Shown: piece after piece, positions 55,504-64,000 of the stretch | Layout: every line of letters begins with the position of its first letter | Numbering within the stretch: position 1 is the stretch's first letter | DNA from: Sulfurimonas aquatica | GTDB taxonomy: Bacteria > Campylobacterota > Campylobacteria > Campylobacterales > Sulfurimonadaceae | Direction: 5' to 3' | DNA length: 64,000 bases | Assembly: GCF_017357825.1 (NCBI RefSeq) | Contig: NZ_CP046072.1 | Location: 744,001-808,000, forward strand | Program-made: the position numbers and the translations under genes | The notes under the pieces: model-generated | What the model saw: the letters and a program-made list of their open reading frames with translations, nothing else | Database searches by the model: none | Told to the model about the DNA's origin: nothing

Positions 55504-56976
55504 CTAGGAGTTGAAAACTACTCTTAGTGTCTCATGTGAGCACTCTAATTTCTTTACTGCATCCTCTGCAATATAGAGCTTATCTTTTGAGTCTATAATA
55601 ATAGTTCCATCTTCTATTTTCATCTGAAAATCAATATTACGAGGTCTATGACTTAGTAGTGCAATACTTAAGGAAAGTAAATAACTAAGTGCCTTAGTAA
55701 TATGTTCTGCTGGAAGTAGTTGCGCATATTTTTGAAGATGTGAAGTCGTAGGTAGTCTATTTTTTGCATACTTTGTAAGTGTAGCTATTAGTGTGATGTT
55801 TTTATGTGTAAAACCATACTCTAAGGCACTCTGTATGAGATAATATGTATGTTTATTTTGAGAGTAAAAGTGTATATTGCTCCCTGTTGGATAAAGCTTA
55901 GCAGCAATACCAAGTTCATATCTATAAGATTCATCAAGAGAGAGAGTCTCTTTTGTTAAATCAAAAAGTTTCTTACTTAACGAGTTTAGCAGTATAGAAA
56001 AGGCTTTATCTTGCACATGAGAGTCTATAAGGTACTTTATAGATGTATTGTAGTTATGAGGAAACTTATGTTTTGAGTTTCTTAGTAAATCTGATAAATA
56101 GACCCCTTCTCTAACGCCAACACCACTTGTTATTACTTTATGTATATTAAACTTTTTTATGACTCTTTGTAGTATAAGAGTCCCTGGTTTAATTACATCA
56201 AGTCTGTTATTTTTAATACCTAAGGCAGAAAGTTCATTACTGCTTTTTGTATCAAGTATCTTTTCTATATACTCAGAGAAGGTTTCTAAAGAGTACTCAT
56301 AAGCATGTATTTTATCTAGAGGGTAGTTTTGTGATTGAAGAATAGCACTTGATATGGCTCTGAAAGTCCCACCTATTCCTATAAGGGTAGATATATCAAA
56401 GTCAGATATAAGGCTAAGTTGTGCATCGATATACTCGATCGCTCCATCGATGTCGTCATTATCAAAATAGAGCTCTTTTAAGCGTACTGTTCCGAGCTTT
56501 AGAGAGATAGTATTAGAAACACTGTCCTTGTCTATAGCACTTATCTCTGTTGATCCACCACCTATATCTATACTCATTGCATTTGATTGTTTAGGAAGGA
56601 GGTTTGCACATGCTATCGCACCAAAATAGGCCTCCTTTTCTCCACTAATGATCTTAATATTGAGTTTTAGCTTTTTTTTAACTTCTCTTAAAAAGTCTTG
56701 TTGGTTAGGGGCATCACGAAGAGCAGAGGTAGCTACACAGAGAAGTTTTCTAGCATTGAAAGATTCACTAATTTTTATAAAATCAGCCAATGCATTAAAT
56801 GCTCTTTGCATAGGAATCTCTTGGAGATTACCATTGTCTTTATAAGCATTTTCAGAGATACGAACTTTACTTTTTTCTTCGTGAAGTTGGTGAAATGCAT
56901 AACGTGATGTTTTCTCATAAACAACCATTCTAACTGAGTTAGAACCGATGTCAATGACTGCAACACGTTTTGCCAT
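55504..56976 (-). CDS. ppx: Exopolyphosphatase/pppGpp phosphohydrolase
   Basis: A 490-residue Ppx/GppA enzyme hydrolysing polyphosphate and/or pppGpp. The actin-like ATPase fold shows VAVIDIGSNSVRMVVYE, SGEKEAYFGA with the catalytic Glu region, and SIDIGGGSTEISAI. It is followed by GIGGTFRAISSA and the C-terminal HD-like helical domain. The ferredoxin gene lies 5 bases upstream, so the two are co-transcribed. Confidence 0.9.
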   Translation of the reverse strand: MAKRVAVIDIGSNSVRMVVYEKTSRYAFHQLHEEKSKVRISENAYKDNGNLQEIPMQRAFNALADFIKISESFNARKLLCVATSALRDAPNQQDFLREVKKKLKLNIKIISGEKEAYFGAIACANLLPKQSNAMSIDIGGGSTEISAIDKDSVSNTISLKLGTVRLKELYFDNDDIDGAIEYIDAQLSLISDFDISTLIGIGGTFRAISSAILQSQNYPLDKIHAYEYSLETFSEYIEKILDTKSSNELSALGIKNNRLDVIKPGTLILQRVIKKFNIHKVITSGVGVREGVYLSDLLRNSKHKFPHNYNTSIKYLIDSHVQDKAFSILLNSLSKKLFDLTKETLSLDESYRYELGIAAKLYPTGSNIHFYSQNKHTYYLIQSALEYGFTHKNITLIATLTKYAKNRLPTTSHLQKYAQLLPAEHITKALSYLLSLSIALLSHRPRNIDFQMKIEDGTIIIDSKDKLYIAEDAVKKLECSHETLRVVFNS

Positions 56977-56981
56977 AAGTA

Positions 56982-57233
56982 TTACTCTTCTAAGTCTAAA
57001 TTTTTATATTTAAATTGAAGTTCCGCTATAGATTCTACGTTATCTTTATCTGGGACAATACAATCAACAGGGCATACTGAAATACATGCTGGTTCATCAT
57101 AGATACCTACACATTCAGTACAACGATCTGGATCTATGAAGTAAATCGGGTCTCCCTCTTCAATCGCAATTGTCGGGCATTCTTCTCTACAAGCATCGCA
57201 TGCTATACATTCGTCATTTATTATTAGAGCCAT
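56982..57233 (-). CDS. 2[4Fe-4S] ferredoxin
   Basis: An 83-residue YfhL-type ferredoxin. The first cluster motif is CIACDACREECP, the second CTECVGIYDEPACISVCPVDC, with the insertion between the first Cys pair and the third Cys typical of the Allochromatium type. Such ferredoxins have very low-potential clusters. Expected partners are ferredoxin-dependent oxidoreductases. Confidence 0.93.
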   Translation of the reverse strand: MALIINDECIACDACREECPTIAIEEGDPIYFIDPDRCTECVGIYDEPACISVCPVDCIVPDKDNVESIAELQFKYKNLDLEE

Positions 57234-57274
57234 TGAAAAACCTTATATTATTTATGTCACGATTTATAGCGAAA

Positions 57275-58600
57275 CTAAGCTTTATTGTTTTTGAATCCCA
57301 TCGCATTTCTTGGAATTATACAAGATAGTTGAGAATTGAGTTGTAAAGAAGCTATAGTTCCACTTGCTCCATCTTCTCTATTTCGTAGTTTTATTTTCGC
57401 ACCAAGGGCATCTGCAGCACTTTTTGCTAAAAATAGACCAAGCCCAACACCCGGTTTATTTCCTTGGCGTTTAAATGGGGCAAAAAGATCAACTCCTGTG
57501 TCTATTCCACATCCTTCATCAATGACTTCTATCAATAAGCCATAATCATCTTGAGAACTTCTTAGCGTAATTGATTTTTCTTTTGGGGTAAATTTTATAG
57601 CGTTTTGTAAAAAATTTTGAATTATTTGGTTTAGTAGGCTAACCTGTAGTGTAGCCATATAGCCACTTGGCTCAAAAGACATATTGAGCTCTTTATGCTC
57701 ATTTTCTGCTAAGAGTTTAAAGTCATTTGCTTTTTGCTTGAGTATTTCTATAACATCTACTTCCACGGGCTTATCAAGTTGTGCTCCCTCTTGTCTCCCG
57801 ATATTTAAAATATTTGAAACTATAATGTTCATCTCATCTATCGTTTTGTTTGTGACCTTAAGTGCATCTATATACTCTTCAGGTGAGCGTTTTTTGATAA
57901 GTGTTACTTGGTTTTTTAACTTAATAACGGCAAGAGGAGTTTTAAGTTCATGGGCTGTCCCGATAAAAAGCTCTTTTTGGTACTTTACAAAGTTTTGGAT
58001 TCTTGATATTAGATGGTTTATAGTTATACCAAGAGGCTCAAACTCTTGAGGAAGCTCTTCAATCTTTAAAGGTTTAATGAGATGCTCATTCATGTTGGAA
58101 AGTCTAGAACTCAGTACTGTTATAGGGTGAATAAGCATTTTTGAGATGGATATTGCATATATAATTACTAGGAGTAGTCCCGCTATGTTTATTATAAAAA
58201 TATAATTAAGTATTTTATTTAAAAGTTGTTTTGTCGTAGATATATCTTTGGTGATTTTTAAGTAACTCTTCTCTTTTGCATTAAATGGGTGTATAAGTGT
58301 TAAATAAGTATGTCCATTGAGAGTTTTTTCATAAAAGTCTAGTTCAATGGCACTCTCTTTTAGGTAAATTATTTCCACAGTTAAAGAGAGGTAGTTCTCT
58401 GCAAAGGATTCATCTTGTCTAAAAACAGACTTGTAGTCAGATATATTTTTTGCATACTTTAGAAGTGCATTATGTTTGTCATCATATATAGATTTTTCAA
58501 TATAAAAGTAAAGAATTGATGAAAATATTAATATGAGAGTTAGAGATGATACTATGAGTTGAATGATGAAATTTTTACGAATACTGTGTTTGATAAGCAT
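57275..58600 (-). CDS. Membrane sensor histidine kinase
   Basis: A 441-residue kinase with two membrane helices (about 13-33 and 128-150) around a short periplasmic sensor, a HAMP-like linker, H-box GTAHELKTPLAVIKLK, N-box NQIIQNFLQNAIKFT, and G boxes VIDEGCGIDTG and KPGVGLGLFLAK. No regulator is immediately adjacent. The OmpR-type hsrA gene is 1.6 kb away on the same strand, with a GGDEF protein between. Confidence 0.88.
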   Translation of the reverse strand: MLIKHSIRKNFIIQLIVSSLTLILIFSSILYFYIEKSIYDDKHNALLKYAKNISDYKSVFRQDESFAENYLSLTVEIIYLKESAIELDFYEKTLNGHTYLTLIHPFNAKEKSYLKITKDISTTKQLLNKILNYIFIINIAGLLLVIIYAISISKMLIHPITVLSSRLSNMNEHLIKPLKIEELPQEFEPLGITINHLISRIQNFVKYQKELFIGTAHELKTPLAVIKLKNQVTLIKKRSPEEYIDALKVTNKTIDEMNIIVSNILNIGRQEGAQLDKPVEVDVIEILKQKANDFKLLAENEHKELNMSFEPSGYMATLQVSLLNQIIQNFLQNAIKFTPKEKSITLRSSQDDYGLLIEVIDEGCGIDTGVDLFAPFKRQGNKPGVGLGLFLAKSAADALGAKIKLRNREDGASGTIASLQLNSQLSCIIPRNAMGFKNNKA

Positions 58601-58673
58601 ACTACTACCTTGAGGAGATATTTCTAAATTATAACTAAAATGTGACTATTATCTCTTTAGAGTAAAGAAAAAG

Positions 58674-60047
58674 TTAGGGCTGATTGTAAAGTTTTATTTG
58701 ATTGCGTCCAGAAGCTTTAGCCTGATACAATGCTTTGTCAGCATGTGCATACAACTCATTGACAGTTATATTGTCATCATGGCGTTTGATTGCTACTCCT
58801 ATTGATGCTGTGATAAATTTTGAAGCATTACTATAGGCATGTGTTATATTTAAACCCTCTATAGATTGAAGTAATTTTTGTATATGTTTATGTATGTTTT
58901 GAATAGTTCCAGAAGTAAATATGATACCAAACTCTTCACCTCCAAGTCTAAACGCATAATCACCCTCTCTATTTGCAAAAGTATTAAGAACATCAGCAAT
59001 TTGAGTAAGGACTATATCACCTTGGAGATGCCCATAGTTATCATTGTATAGTTTAAAGAAGTCTACATCAAGCATCAAAAAAACTATACTCTTTTTATCT
59101 CGCTTACTTCGGTTTATCTCTTTAGCTATTGTTTGATTAAAATATCGTCTATTGTAAAGAGAAGTAAGTTCATCAGTGATAGATAGCTTCTCAAGTCTCT
59201 CTTTTGCTTCTTTTAGCTCATTTTCTTTGAGTTTATTGTCTGTTATATCAGTATGAGTTCCAATCATCCTAATTGGGTTTCCCATCTCATCAAACTTGGC
59301 AATACCACGAGCTAGAACCCAGACTAAATGCCCATCTTTATGTATCTGTCTATACTCTAGATTATAGAACTCTTTTTCTTTGGAAAAAACTTTTTGAATC
59401 TCTTCTTGAGCTAAGATTAAATCTTCAGGGTAAACACTCTTTTTCCAAGATGAAAAGCTACTTCTAATCTCATCCTCTTTATATCCTATAATAGCTTTCC
59501 ACCTTGGAGATAAATATACTTTATCCTCGAGAATATCCCAATCCCATAAGCCATCATTACTACCAGTAAATGCATAATCCATTCGCTCCTTATAAGCGAG
59601 TAGTTTTTTCTCCGTATCTTGTAGTTTTTTCATTGTGGCTAATTCAGCTTTAGATTTTTCAAGTTCTTTAGAGAGGTAAATAGGAGCTACTGATTTTTGA
59701 ATTTTTACTAAGAGCTCTTTTAAATGAATTGGCTTGAGCATATAAGCATCCACACCTACATCTATTGCTTTTAAGAGCATTTCTGGCTCATTAAACGCAG
59801 ATGTAATGATTATGGGCATCCCTGGATTCTCTTCATGAATAATTTTAATCATCTCTAAACCATTCATTTTTGGCATTTGAATATCTGTAACAATGACATC
59901 TGGAGAGAATTTTCTAAAAAGCTCAAGTCCCTCTTCACCATTTTGTGCTAAATGAAGAGTTGTGATTTTTTTTCGTAAAAAATATGCAACTTCATCAGCA
60001 ACATCTAAATCGTCTTCAACATAAAGTAGGGAAATATTACTTAACAT
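58674..60047 (-). CDS. Response regulator with PAS and GGDEF domains
   Basis: A 457-residue putative diguanylate cyclase. Receiver domain 1-120 with phospho-acceptor Asp in VIVTDIQMPKMNG and Lys in MLKPIHL; PAS/PAC domain about 155-280 (GSNDGLWDWDILEDKVYLSPRWKAIIGY); GGDEF domain from about 295. The active-site motif reads RLGGEEFGI, the active GGEEF form. It would turn an unknown signal into cyclic di-GMP. Confidence 0.9.
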   Translation of the reverse strand: MLSNISLLYVEDDLDVADEVAYFLRKKITTLHLAQNGEEGLELFRKFSPDVIVTDIQMPKMNGLEMIKIIHEENPGMPIIITSAFNEPEMLLKAIDVGVDAYMLKPIHLKELLVKIQKSVAPIYLSKELEKSKAELATMKKLQDTEKKLLAYKERMDYAFTGSNDGLWDWDILEDKVYLSPRWKAIIGYKEDEIRSSFSSWKKSVYPEDLILAQEEIQKVFSKEKEFYNLEYRQIHKDGHLVWVLARGIAKFDEMGNPIRMIGTHTDITDNKLKENELKEAKERLEKLSITDELTSLYNRRYFNQTIAKEINRSKRDKKSIVFLMLDVDFFKLYNDNYGHLQGDIVLTQIADVLNTFANREGDYAFRLGGEEFGIIFTSGTIQNIHKHIQKLLQSIEGLNITHAYSNASKFITASIGVAIKRHDDNITVNELYAHADKALYQAKASGRNQIKLYNQP

Positions 60048-60203
60048 TTAAATCCTTTAGAGTGGTCGCTAATGCTTTTTTATCTGTATTGGTTCGATTA
60101 TATCATATGTTTGTAAAATTTTATAAGTGCTTGATTGAAGTAAAGGTATGTTGCAAACCCAAGTAAAAAAAGGGTTTGCAAGAGAGGTCTAATGTTTAAC
60201 TAG

Positions 60204-60878
60204 TTAGTTGATTTCTTTTGGGAAACAAAATCTATAACCACGACGACGCACTGTCTCGATAGTTGTGATTCCTAATGGCTTGTCCATTTTTTGTCTAATC
60301 TGATTAATCGCAACTTCAATAACATTTGGAGTTACTAACTCTGGCTCTTCCCATATTGCATCAAGAAGTTGTTCTTTAGAAACAATTTGATCACGGTGAC
60401 GAGCTAAGTGAGTAAGTACTTCAAAAGGTTTACCTTTAAGTTCTATCTCATTCTCTTTATAAGTTATTTTTTCCTCTTCAGGATTGATAGTTAAGTCTTC
60501 GATTTCAATGATATTACTTCCACCAAAACGTAAACGTGCTTCAATACGAGCGATTAGAACATCAAAATCAAATGGTTTTCTGATGTAGTCATCAGCACCA
60601 GCTCTTAGAGCTTCGATTTCACTTTCGTTATCATCACGAGCTGAAAGAACAACAACAACAGTTTTTGGAGTGTTTGATTTGATATCACCAATAATATCAA
60701 CTGAATTACCATCAGGTAACATCCAGTCCATAAGCACTAAGTCGTAGTTACGGATATCAAGATAGTACTCACCATCTTTAAGTGTCTCAACAACATCACT
60801 TTGGTAACCAAACTCTTTTAGTCCCTCAGCAAGCATCTTGTTTAATGTTACTTCATCTTCTATAATTAGAATGCGCAT
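60204..60878 (-). CDS. hsrA: OmpR-type orphan regulator HsrA/CosR
   Basis: A 224-residue regulator closely resembling Helicobacter HP1043 (HsrA) and Campylobacter CosR, essential regulators of metabolism and oxidative stress. The DNA-binding half is nearly textbook (KGKPFEVLTHLARHRDQIVSKE, VTPNVIEVAINQIRQKM, TIETVRRRGYRFC). Unlike HP1043, the receiver keeps Asp8 and the phospho-acceptor Asp51 in LMDWMLPDG, plus a Lys in IRKPFD. Control by phosphorylation is therefore possible here. Confidence 0.9.
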   Translation of the reverse strand: MRILIIEDEVTLNKMLAEGLKEFGYQSDVVETLKDGEYYLDIRNYDLVLMDWMLPDGNSVDIIGDIKSNTPKTVVVVLSARDDNESEIEALRAGADDYIRKPFDFDVLIARIEARLRFGGSNIIEIEDLTINPEEEKITYKENEIELKGKPFEVLTHLARHRDQIVSKEQLLDAIWEEPELVTPNVIEVAINQIRQKMDKPLGITTIETVRRRGYRFCFPKEIN

Positions 60879-60979
60879 TAATAGTTTCCTGTATATGAAT
60901 ATTTTGGCGAAATGATAGCGTAATTTTAGGTTAACTTAAAGTTTTTTTCAATTTTCTTTAAAAAAAAATGAAGTTTGGA

Positions 60980-61309
60980 TTAAGAATTGAATTTGTATGA
61001 ATTTGCTACACTTACCTTGCAGTCGGGTAAAATAGAGGGTTTTGTTATTTTTAAGTTTAGAGTTTTTATGTCTGGAAAGTTTTTTTGAAGTTTTTGAGAT
61101 AAATCTTTTAATGCATCTTCAATAAGTAGAAATTTTAACTCTATCATAGTTGTTTTAACTAAACTTGCTACATCCGCATAGTTGATAAATTCTTCAATAT
61201 AGTCGTATTCTATCTTGATGTTAATAATAACATCTTGTGGCGTTTGGCGTTCGAAGTCTAAAATACCTATAATTGTCTGGAACTTTAGATCTTCGATTTG
61301 TATAGTCAT
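60980..61309 (-). CDS. folB: Dihydroneopterin aldolase
   Basis: A 109-residue FolB-fold protein (IQIEDLKFQTIIGILDFERQTPQDVIINIKIEYD) for folate synthesis, converting dihydroneopterin to the 6-hydroxymethyl pterin. The usual Glu follows in GILDFER. It shares its first base with the last base of plsY, so translation is probably coupled. Confidence 0.85.
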   Translation of the reverse strand: MTIQIEDLKFQTIIGILDFERQTPQDVIINIKIEYDYIEEFINYADVASLVKTTMIELKFLLIEDALKDLSQKLQKNFPDIKTLNLKITKPSILPDCKVSVANSYKFNS

Positions 61310-61923
61310 TAAACGACACGCTTCTCTTCACCCTTAAGTAGACGAATAATATTTGGTATGTGTTTGTAGTAAAGTATAAAAACTATAAAGACTACAGGTG
61401 CATGTGCCATCTCTGGATGAATGATAAAGCTTGAAATTAAAAGAGCCATAACGCCAGTAAGTGAAGAGATAGATGATATCTTAAGTGTTTTAGCTAAAAC
61501 TCCCCAAACAACAAGTGCTATAAGTGTCTCATATGGAAGCATAAACATCATCACACCCATACCTGTAGCAATACCTTTTCCTCCCTCAAAGTTCAAATAA
61601 GGTGAAAAACAGTGACCAATAACTGCTAAAACAGAGATGGCCCAAAGTGTCGCTTCACTAACGCCACTAAAATATGCGACTATTAAAACTGTGACACCCT
61701 TAAGCGCATCAAGAGCTAAAGTAGCAATACCTAGTTTTTTAGCAAGTGCAGGATTACTCTCTTTTACAACACGTAAAACATTTGTTGCACCTATGCTCCC
61801 ACTCCCACTCGCTTTAATGTCAACACCAGCAAACTTTTTTGCGAGTAAAAGACCAAAGGGAATACCACCTACTAAATAAGCAGCTATAAAAAACTGAACA
61901 TTGGTATTAAATAAAAATTCCAT
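61309..61923 (-). CDS. plsY: Glycerol-3-phosphate acyltransferase PlsY
   Basis: Inner-membrane enzyme (204 aa) acylating glycerol-3-phosphate with acyl phosphate to begin phospholipid synthesis. Motifs are GGIPFGLLLAKKFAGVDI, GSGSIGATNVLR and FEGGKGIATGMGV. Five hydrophobic helices are visible. An upstream in-frame start would add 34 non-family residues and run into the nadA promoter, so ATG 61923 (after AAGG) is used. Confidence 0.93.
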   Translation of the reverse strand: MEFLFNTNVQFFIAAYLVGGIPFGLLLAKKFAGVDIKASGSGSIGATNVLRVVKESNPALAKKLGIATLALDALKGVTVLIVAYFSGVSEATLWAISVLAVIGHCFSPYLNFEGGKGIATGMGVMMFMLPYETLIALVVWGVLAKTLKISSISSLTGVMALLISSFIIHPEMAHAPVVFIVFILYYKHIPNIIRLLKGEEKRVV

Positions 61924-61984
61924 TATAAACCTTAAAAATATTTTTGTGTGCCATTCTACAGTTAATATGCTAAAAATATTTTGA

Positions 61985-61990
61985 TATAAT
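61985..61990 (+). promoter_or_regulatory. Probable -10 box of nadA
   Basis: TATAAT 30 bases before the nadA TTG start; AGGA lies between as ribosome site. Confidence 0.45.
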
Positions 61991-62019
61991 TGCGATACTA
62001 TTAAATACAGGAATATTTT

Positions 62020-63018
62020 TTGCAATTAAGTAACGATGAATTAAAAATAAAAATCAACGAATTAAAAGAGAAATTGGATGTTACAGTTGTAGCTCATTTT
62101 TATCAACGCGATGAAGTTTTTGAAATGGCAGACATAACTGGAGATTCATTGGAACTTGCAATGAGAACACAGGCCGATGATGCAGAGTTTGTACTCTTTT
62201 GTGGTGTTGGTTTTATGGGCCAAAGTGTAAAAGTACTCTCTCCTGAAAAACGTGTAGTTATGCCAAAAATAGCTTGCTGTGCGATGGCTCGTATGATAGA
62301 CTCACTTTACTTTGATGACTCAGTAAAGTATCTTAACGATAACGGCATATCAAATGAAAATATACTTCCTATCACATACATTAACTCTAACGCAGATGTG
62401 AAAGCTAAAGTTGGCGAGATGGGTGGAATGGTTTGTACTAGTTCAAACGCAAAAAAAATTATTACTAAAGCCTTAGAAGAGGGTAAAAAAATTCTTTTTG
62501 TTCCAGATAGATGTTTAGGTCAAAATATAGCAAACCAAATGGGCTTAAAATCTATGGTTATAGGTCAAGAAGGAAACCCTATGGAGTGTGATATCTTATG
62601 TTACGATGGTTTTTGTTCGGTGCACCAACTCTTCACTGTAGATGATATAGAGTTCTATAGAAATAAGTTTCCAGGTATCTTAATAGCTACACACCCTGAG
62701 TGTGATCCAGCTATTTGTGATGCAAGTGATTTTGTAGGTTCTACCTCTCAACTTATTAAGTATATACAAGAACAGCCAGAAGATCAAAAGATAGCAGTTG
62801 GTACAGAGTTTAATATGGTTAACCGTCTTCGTCCTAAAAATACATATGTACTTAGCTCAACTAAACCAGAGTGTCCAACAATGAATGAGACCACTTTAGA
62901 AGATCTTTATGTAACACTCAAAGCTATAGATGATGGTGAACCTATTAATGAAATAGAAGTAGATAAGCAAACGCAGAAGTGGGCAAAAATTGCGCTAGAG
63001 AGAATGTTGGCGTTATGA
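62020..63018 (+). CDS. nadA: Quinolinate synthase
   Basis: Iron-sulfur enzyme (332 aa) condensing iminoaspartate and dihydroxyacetone phosphate to quinolinate. Motifs include AHFYQRDEVFEMADITGDSL, GVGFMGQSVKVLSP, VPDRCLGQNIA and HPECDPAICDASDFVGSTSQL. Cluster Cys residues are expected among KIACCAMA, HPECDP and KPECPTMN. TTG start. Coupled to nadC by an ATGA overlap. Confidence 0.94.
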   Translation: MQLSNDELKIKINELKEKLDVTVVAHFYQRDEVFEMADITGDSLELAMRTQADDAEFVLFCGVGFMGQSVKVLSPEKRVVMPKIACCAMARMIDSLYFDDSVKYLNDNGISNENILPITYINSNADVKAKVGEMGGMVCTSSNAKKIITKALEEGKKILFVPDRCLGQNIANQMGLKSMVIGQEGNPMECDILCYDGFCSVHQLFTVDDIEFYRNKFPGILIATHPECDPAICDASDFVGSTSQLIKYIQEQPEDQKIAVGTEFNMVNRLRPKNTYVLSSTKPECPTMNETTLEDLYVTLKAIDDGEPINEIEVDKQTQKWAKIALERMLAL

Positions 63019-63830
63019 TAAAGAAATTTGTAAAAAAAACGCTTGATGAAGACGTAGGTCGCGGAGATCTATATGCTCTTGTTGAGCCTGCAGTAAACGC
63101 GAGTGCAAAAATTATAGCAAAGAGTGACGGCGTTGTAGCAGGAGTTGTATATATAGATGTATTGGCTGAGCTTGAAGCATTTGAACTTAGATGGAATAAA
63201 GTTGATGGAGAAAGTTTTGTAAAAGGTGATATCATCGCTACTATTAGTGGTGATTCACATACCCTTTTACGAATTGAGCGGACTCTTTTAAATATACTTT
63301 TACATGCAAGTTCCATAGCTACGCTTACAAAGCAGTACAGAGATATTGTCGAACCTTATGGTGTGAAACTTCTAGATACACGAAAAACACGACCAATGTT
63401 AAGAAATTTTGAAAAATACGCAACGCGAATAGGTGGCGCAGTGAACCACAGAATGGGACTTGATGACTCATTGATGATAAAAGACACACATCTTAGAACT
63501 ATCAAAAACTTAAAAGAGTATATTAAAAAAGCTAGAAAAGAGATACCCTTTACTACTAAAATAGAAGTGGAAGCTGAAACATTCGAGATGGCTAAGGAAG
63601 CATTTTATGCAGGATGCGACATAGTAATGTGTGATAATATGAGACCTGAACAAGTTAGAGAAATTGTTGAATATAGAAATGAAAACTATGGACATATTCT
63701 TTTAGAAGCAAGCGGAAACATTTCTCTAGAAACAATTGAGTCTTATGCTAGAAGTGGTGTAGATGCAATTAGTACAGGGGCATTGACTCATCAATCAAAA
63801 TGGATTGACCTCTCTATGAAAATGGATTAG
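63015..63830 (+). CDS. nadC: Nicotinate-nucleotide pyrophosphorylase (carboxylating)
   Basis: Converts quinolinate and PRPP to nicotinate mononucleotide (271 aa). Motifs: DEDVGRGDLYA at the start, ERTLLNILLHASSIATLT, LLDTRKTRPMLRNFEKYA, GGAVNHRMGLDDSLMIKDTH, IEVEAETFEMA and EASGNISLETIESYARSGVDAISTGAL. An earlier in-frame ATG inside nadA would overlap by 40 bases; ATG 63015 overlaps the nadA stop by 4 and fits the family start. Confidence 0.95.
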   Translation: MIKKFVKKTLDEDVGRGDLYALVEPAVNASAKIIAKSDGVVAGVVYIDVLAELEAFELRWNKVDGESFVKGDIIATISGDSHTLLRIERTLLNILLHASSIATLTKQYRDIVEPYGVKLLDTRKTRPMLRNFEKYATRIGGAVNHRMGLDDSLMIKDTHLRTIKNLKEYIKKARKEIPFTTKIEVEAETFEMAKEAFYAGCDIVMCDNMRPEQVREIVEYRNENYGHILLEASGNISLETIESYARSGVDAISTGALTHQSKWIDLSMKMD

Positions 63831-63845
63831 GAAATTTTAACTTAA

Positions 63846-63974
63846 ATGGCTGATGATCAGGAAAAGACAGAAGTGTTTTTTTATTTAAAAGATAAAGGAA
63901 CAAGTACCTTAATCTTGGCTCGCCGCTTAGGCACTAAAGAAAAATCTATAACAGATTTTTGTCGACTCTTCTAG
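63846..63974 (+). other. Short frame with a duplicated flhB-like start
   Basis: A 42-codon frame beginning MADDQEKTE, the usual beginning of Campylobacterota FlhB, then continuing with unrelated sequence (FFYLKDKGTSTLILARRLGT) and ending at TAG. The same first 17 bases recur at 63984, where the real flhB probably starts. It looks like a partial duplication or an insertion-generated repeat. Confidence 0.5.
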
Positions 63975-63983
63975 GAATTTAAA

Positions 63984-64000
63984 ATGGCTGATGATCAGGA
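63984..64000 (+). CDS. flhB: Start of flhB (cut by window edge)
   Basis: Seventeen bases, ATG GCT GAT GAT CAG GA, encode MADDQ(E), matching the usual FlhB N-terminus (flagellar type III export switch protein). The name rests on these few residues only and on the identical word at 63846. Confidence 0.4.

Overview
The window looks like the chromosome of a Campylobacterota member of the Sulfurimonas type. The evidence is the low GC content, the order gyrA-flgP-flgQ-flgR-asd (the order I recall from Campylobacter jejuni), an HsrA/CosR-type orphan regulator, a chemoreceptor ending in a zinc-binding CZB domain, and the nadA-nadC pair followed by what looks like the start of flhB. No rRNA operon and no CRISPR array was seen. 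All functional calls come from reading sequence and remembered family motifs; no database search was run.

Region 1 (1-13.4 kb) is a very AT-rich accessory locus for surface-glycan or small-molecule tailoring. It holds a NodU/TobZ-type carbamoyltransferase, an AAC(3)-type N-acyltransferase, a stand-alone acyl carrier protein overlapping an AMP-forming ligase, a 2-oxoglutarate/Fe(II) oxygenase, a DegT sugar aminotransferase, a VOC protein, the sulfolactate pair comA-comB, and an HD-family protein. The simplest model is that ComA/ComB make 3-sulfolactate, the ligase loads an acyl group onto the ACP, and the AAC(3)-like enzyme transfers it to an amino sugar made by the aminotransferase. A second tight operon (9.5-13.4 kb) encodes an unusual 736-residue membrane-anchored protein, a hexapeptide acyltransferase and NagA.

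Region 2 (13.8-28.8 kb) is a layered genomic island at the 3' end of tRNA-Asn. Four extra copies of the tRNA 3' end are scattered through it. An inverted repeat of about 1.2 kb carries two copies of a toxin-antitoxin module and two differently decayed resolvase genes. Between its arms lie a sensor kinase, an IS1182-type insertion sequence, and a GNAT/sirtuin/phosphofructokinase block bounded by a perfect 95-bp inverted repeat. Next to the tRNA is a 4.75-kb element bounded by a 23-bp direct repeat, carrying a Sel1-repeat protein, a small tyrosine recombinase, a helix-turn-helix protein, a RepL-type replication protein and the main integrase. The missing 5' end of that integrase, with a Shine-Dalgarno sequence and ATG, lies at the opposite end of the element. 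Circularisation would rebuild an uninterrupted 460-codon gene. This split, attachment-site-spanning integrase is the most striking observation in the window.

Region 3 (28.8-64 kb) is core genome: a radical SAM protein and hemE; asd, flgR, flgQ, flgP and gyrA; two ammonium transporters around a PII gene; tonB; small hypothetical genes and tRNA-Glu/tRNA-Lys; a MoxR-Bat operon; tyrA; a chemoreceptor; bamA; ppx/gppA; a ferredoxin; signalling genes including hsrA; folB, plsY, nadA and nadC; and finally a duplicated flhB start cut by the window edge.
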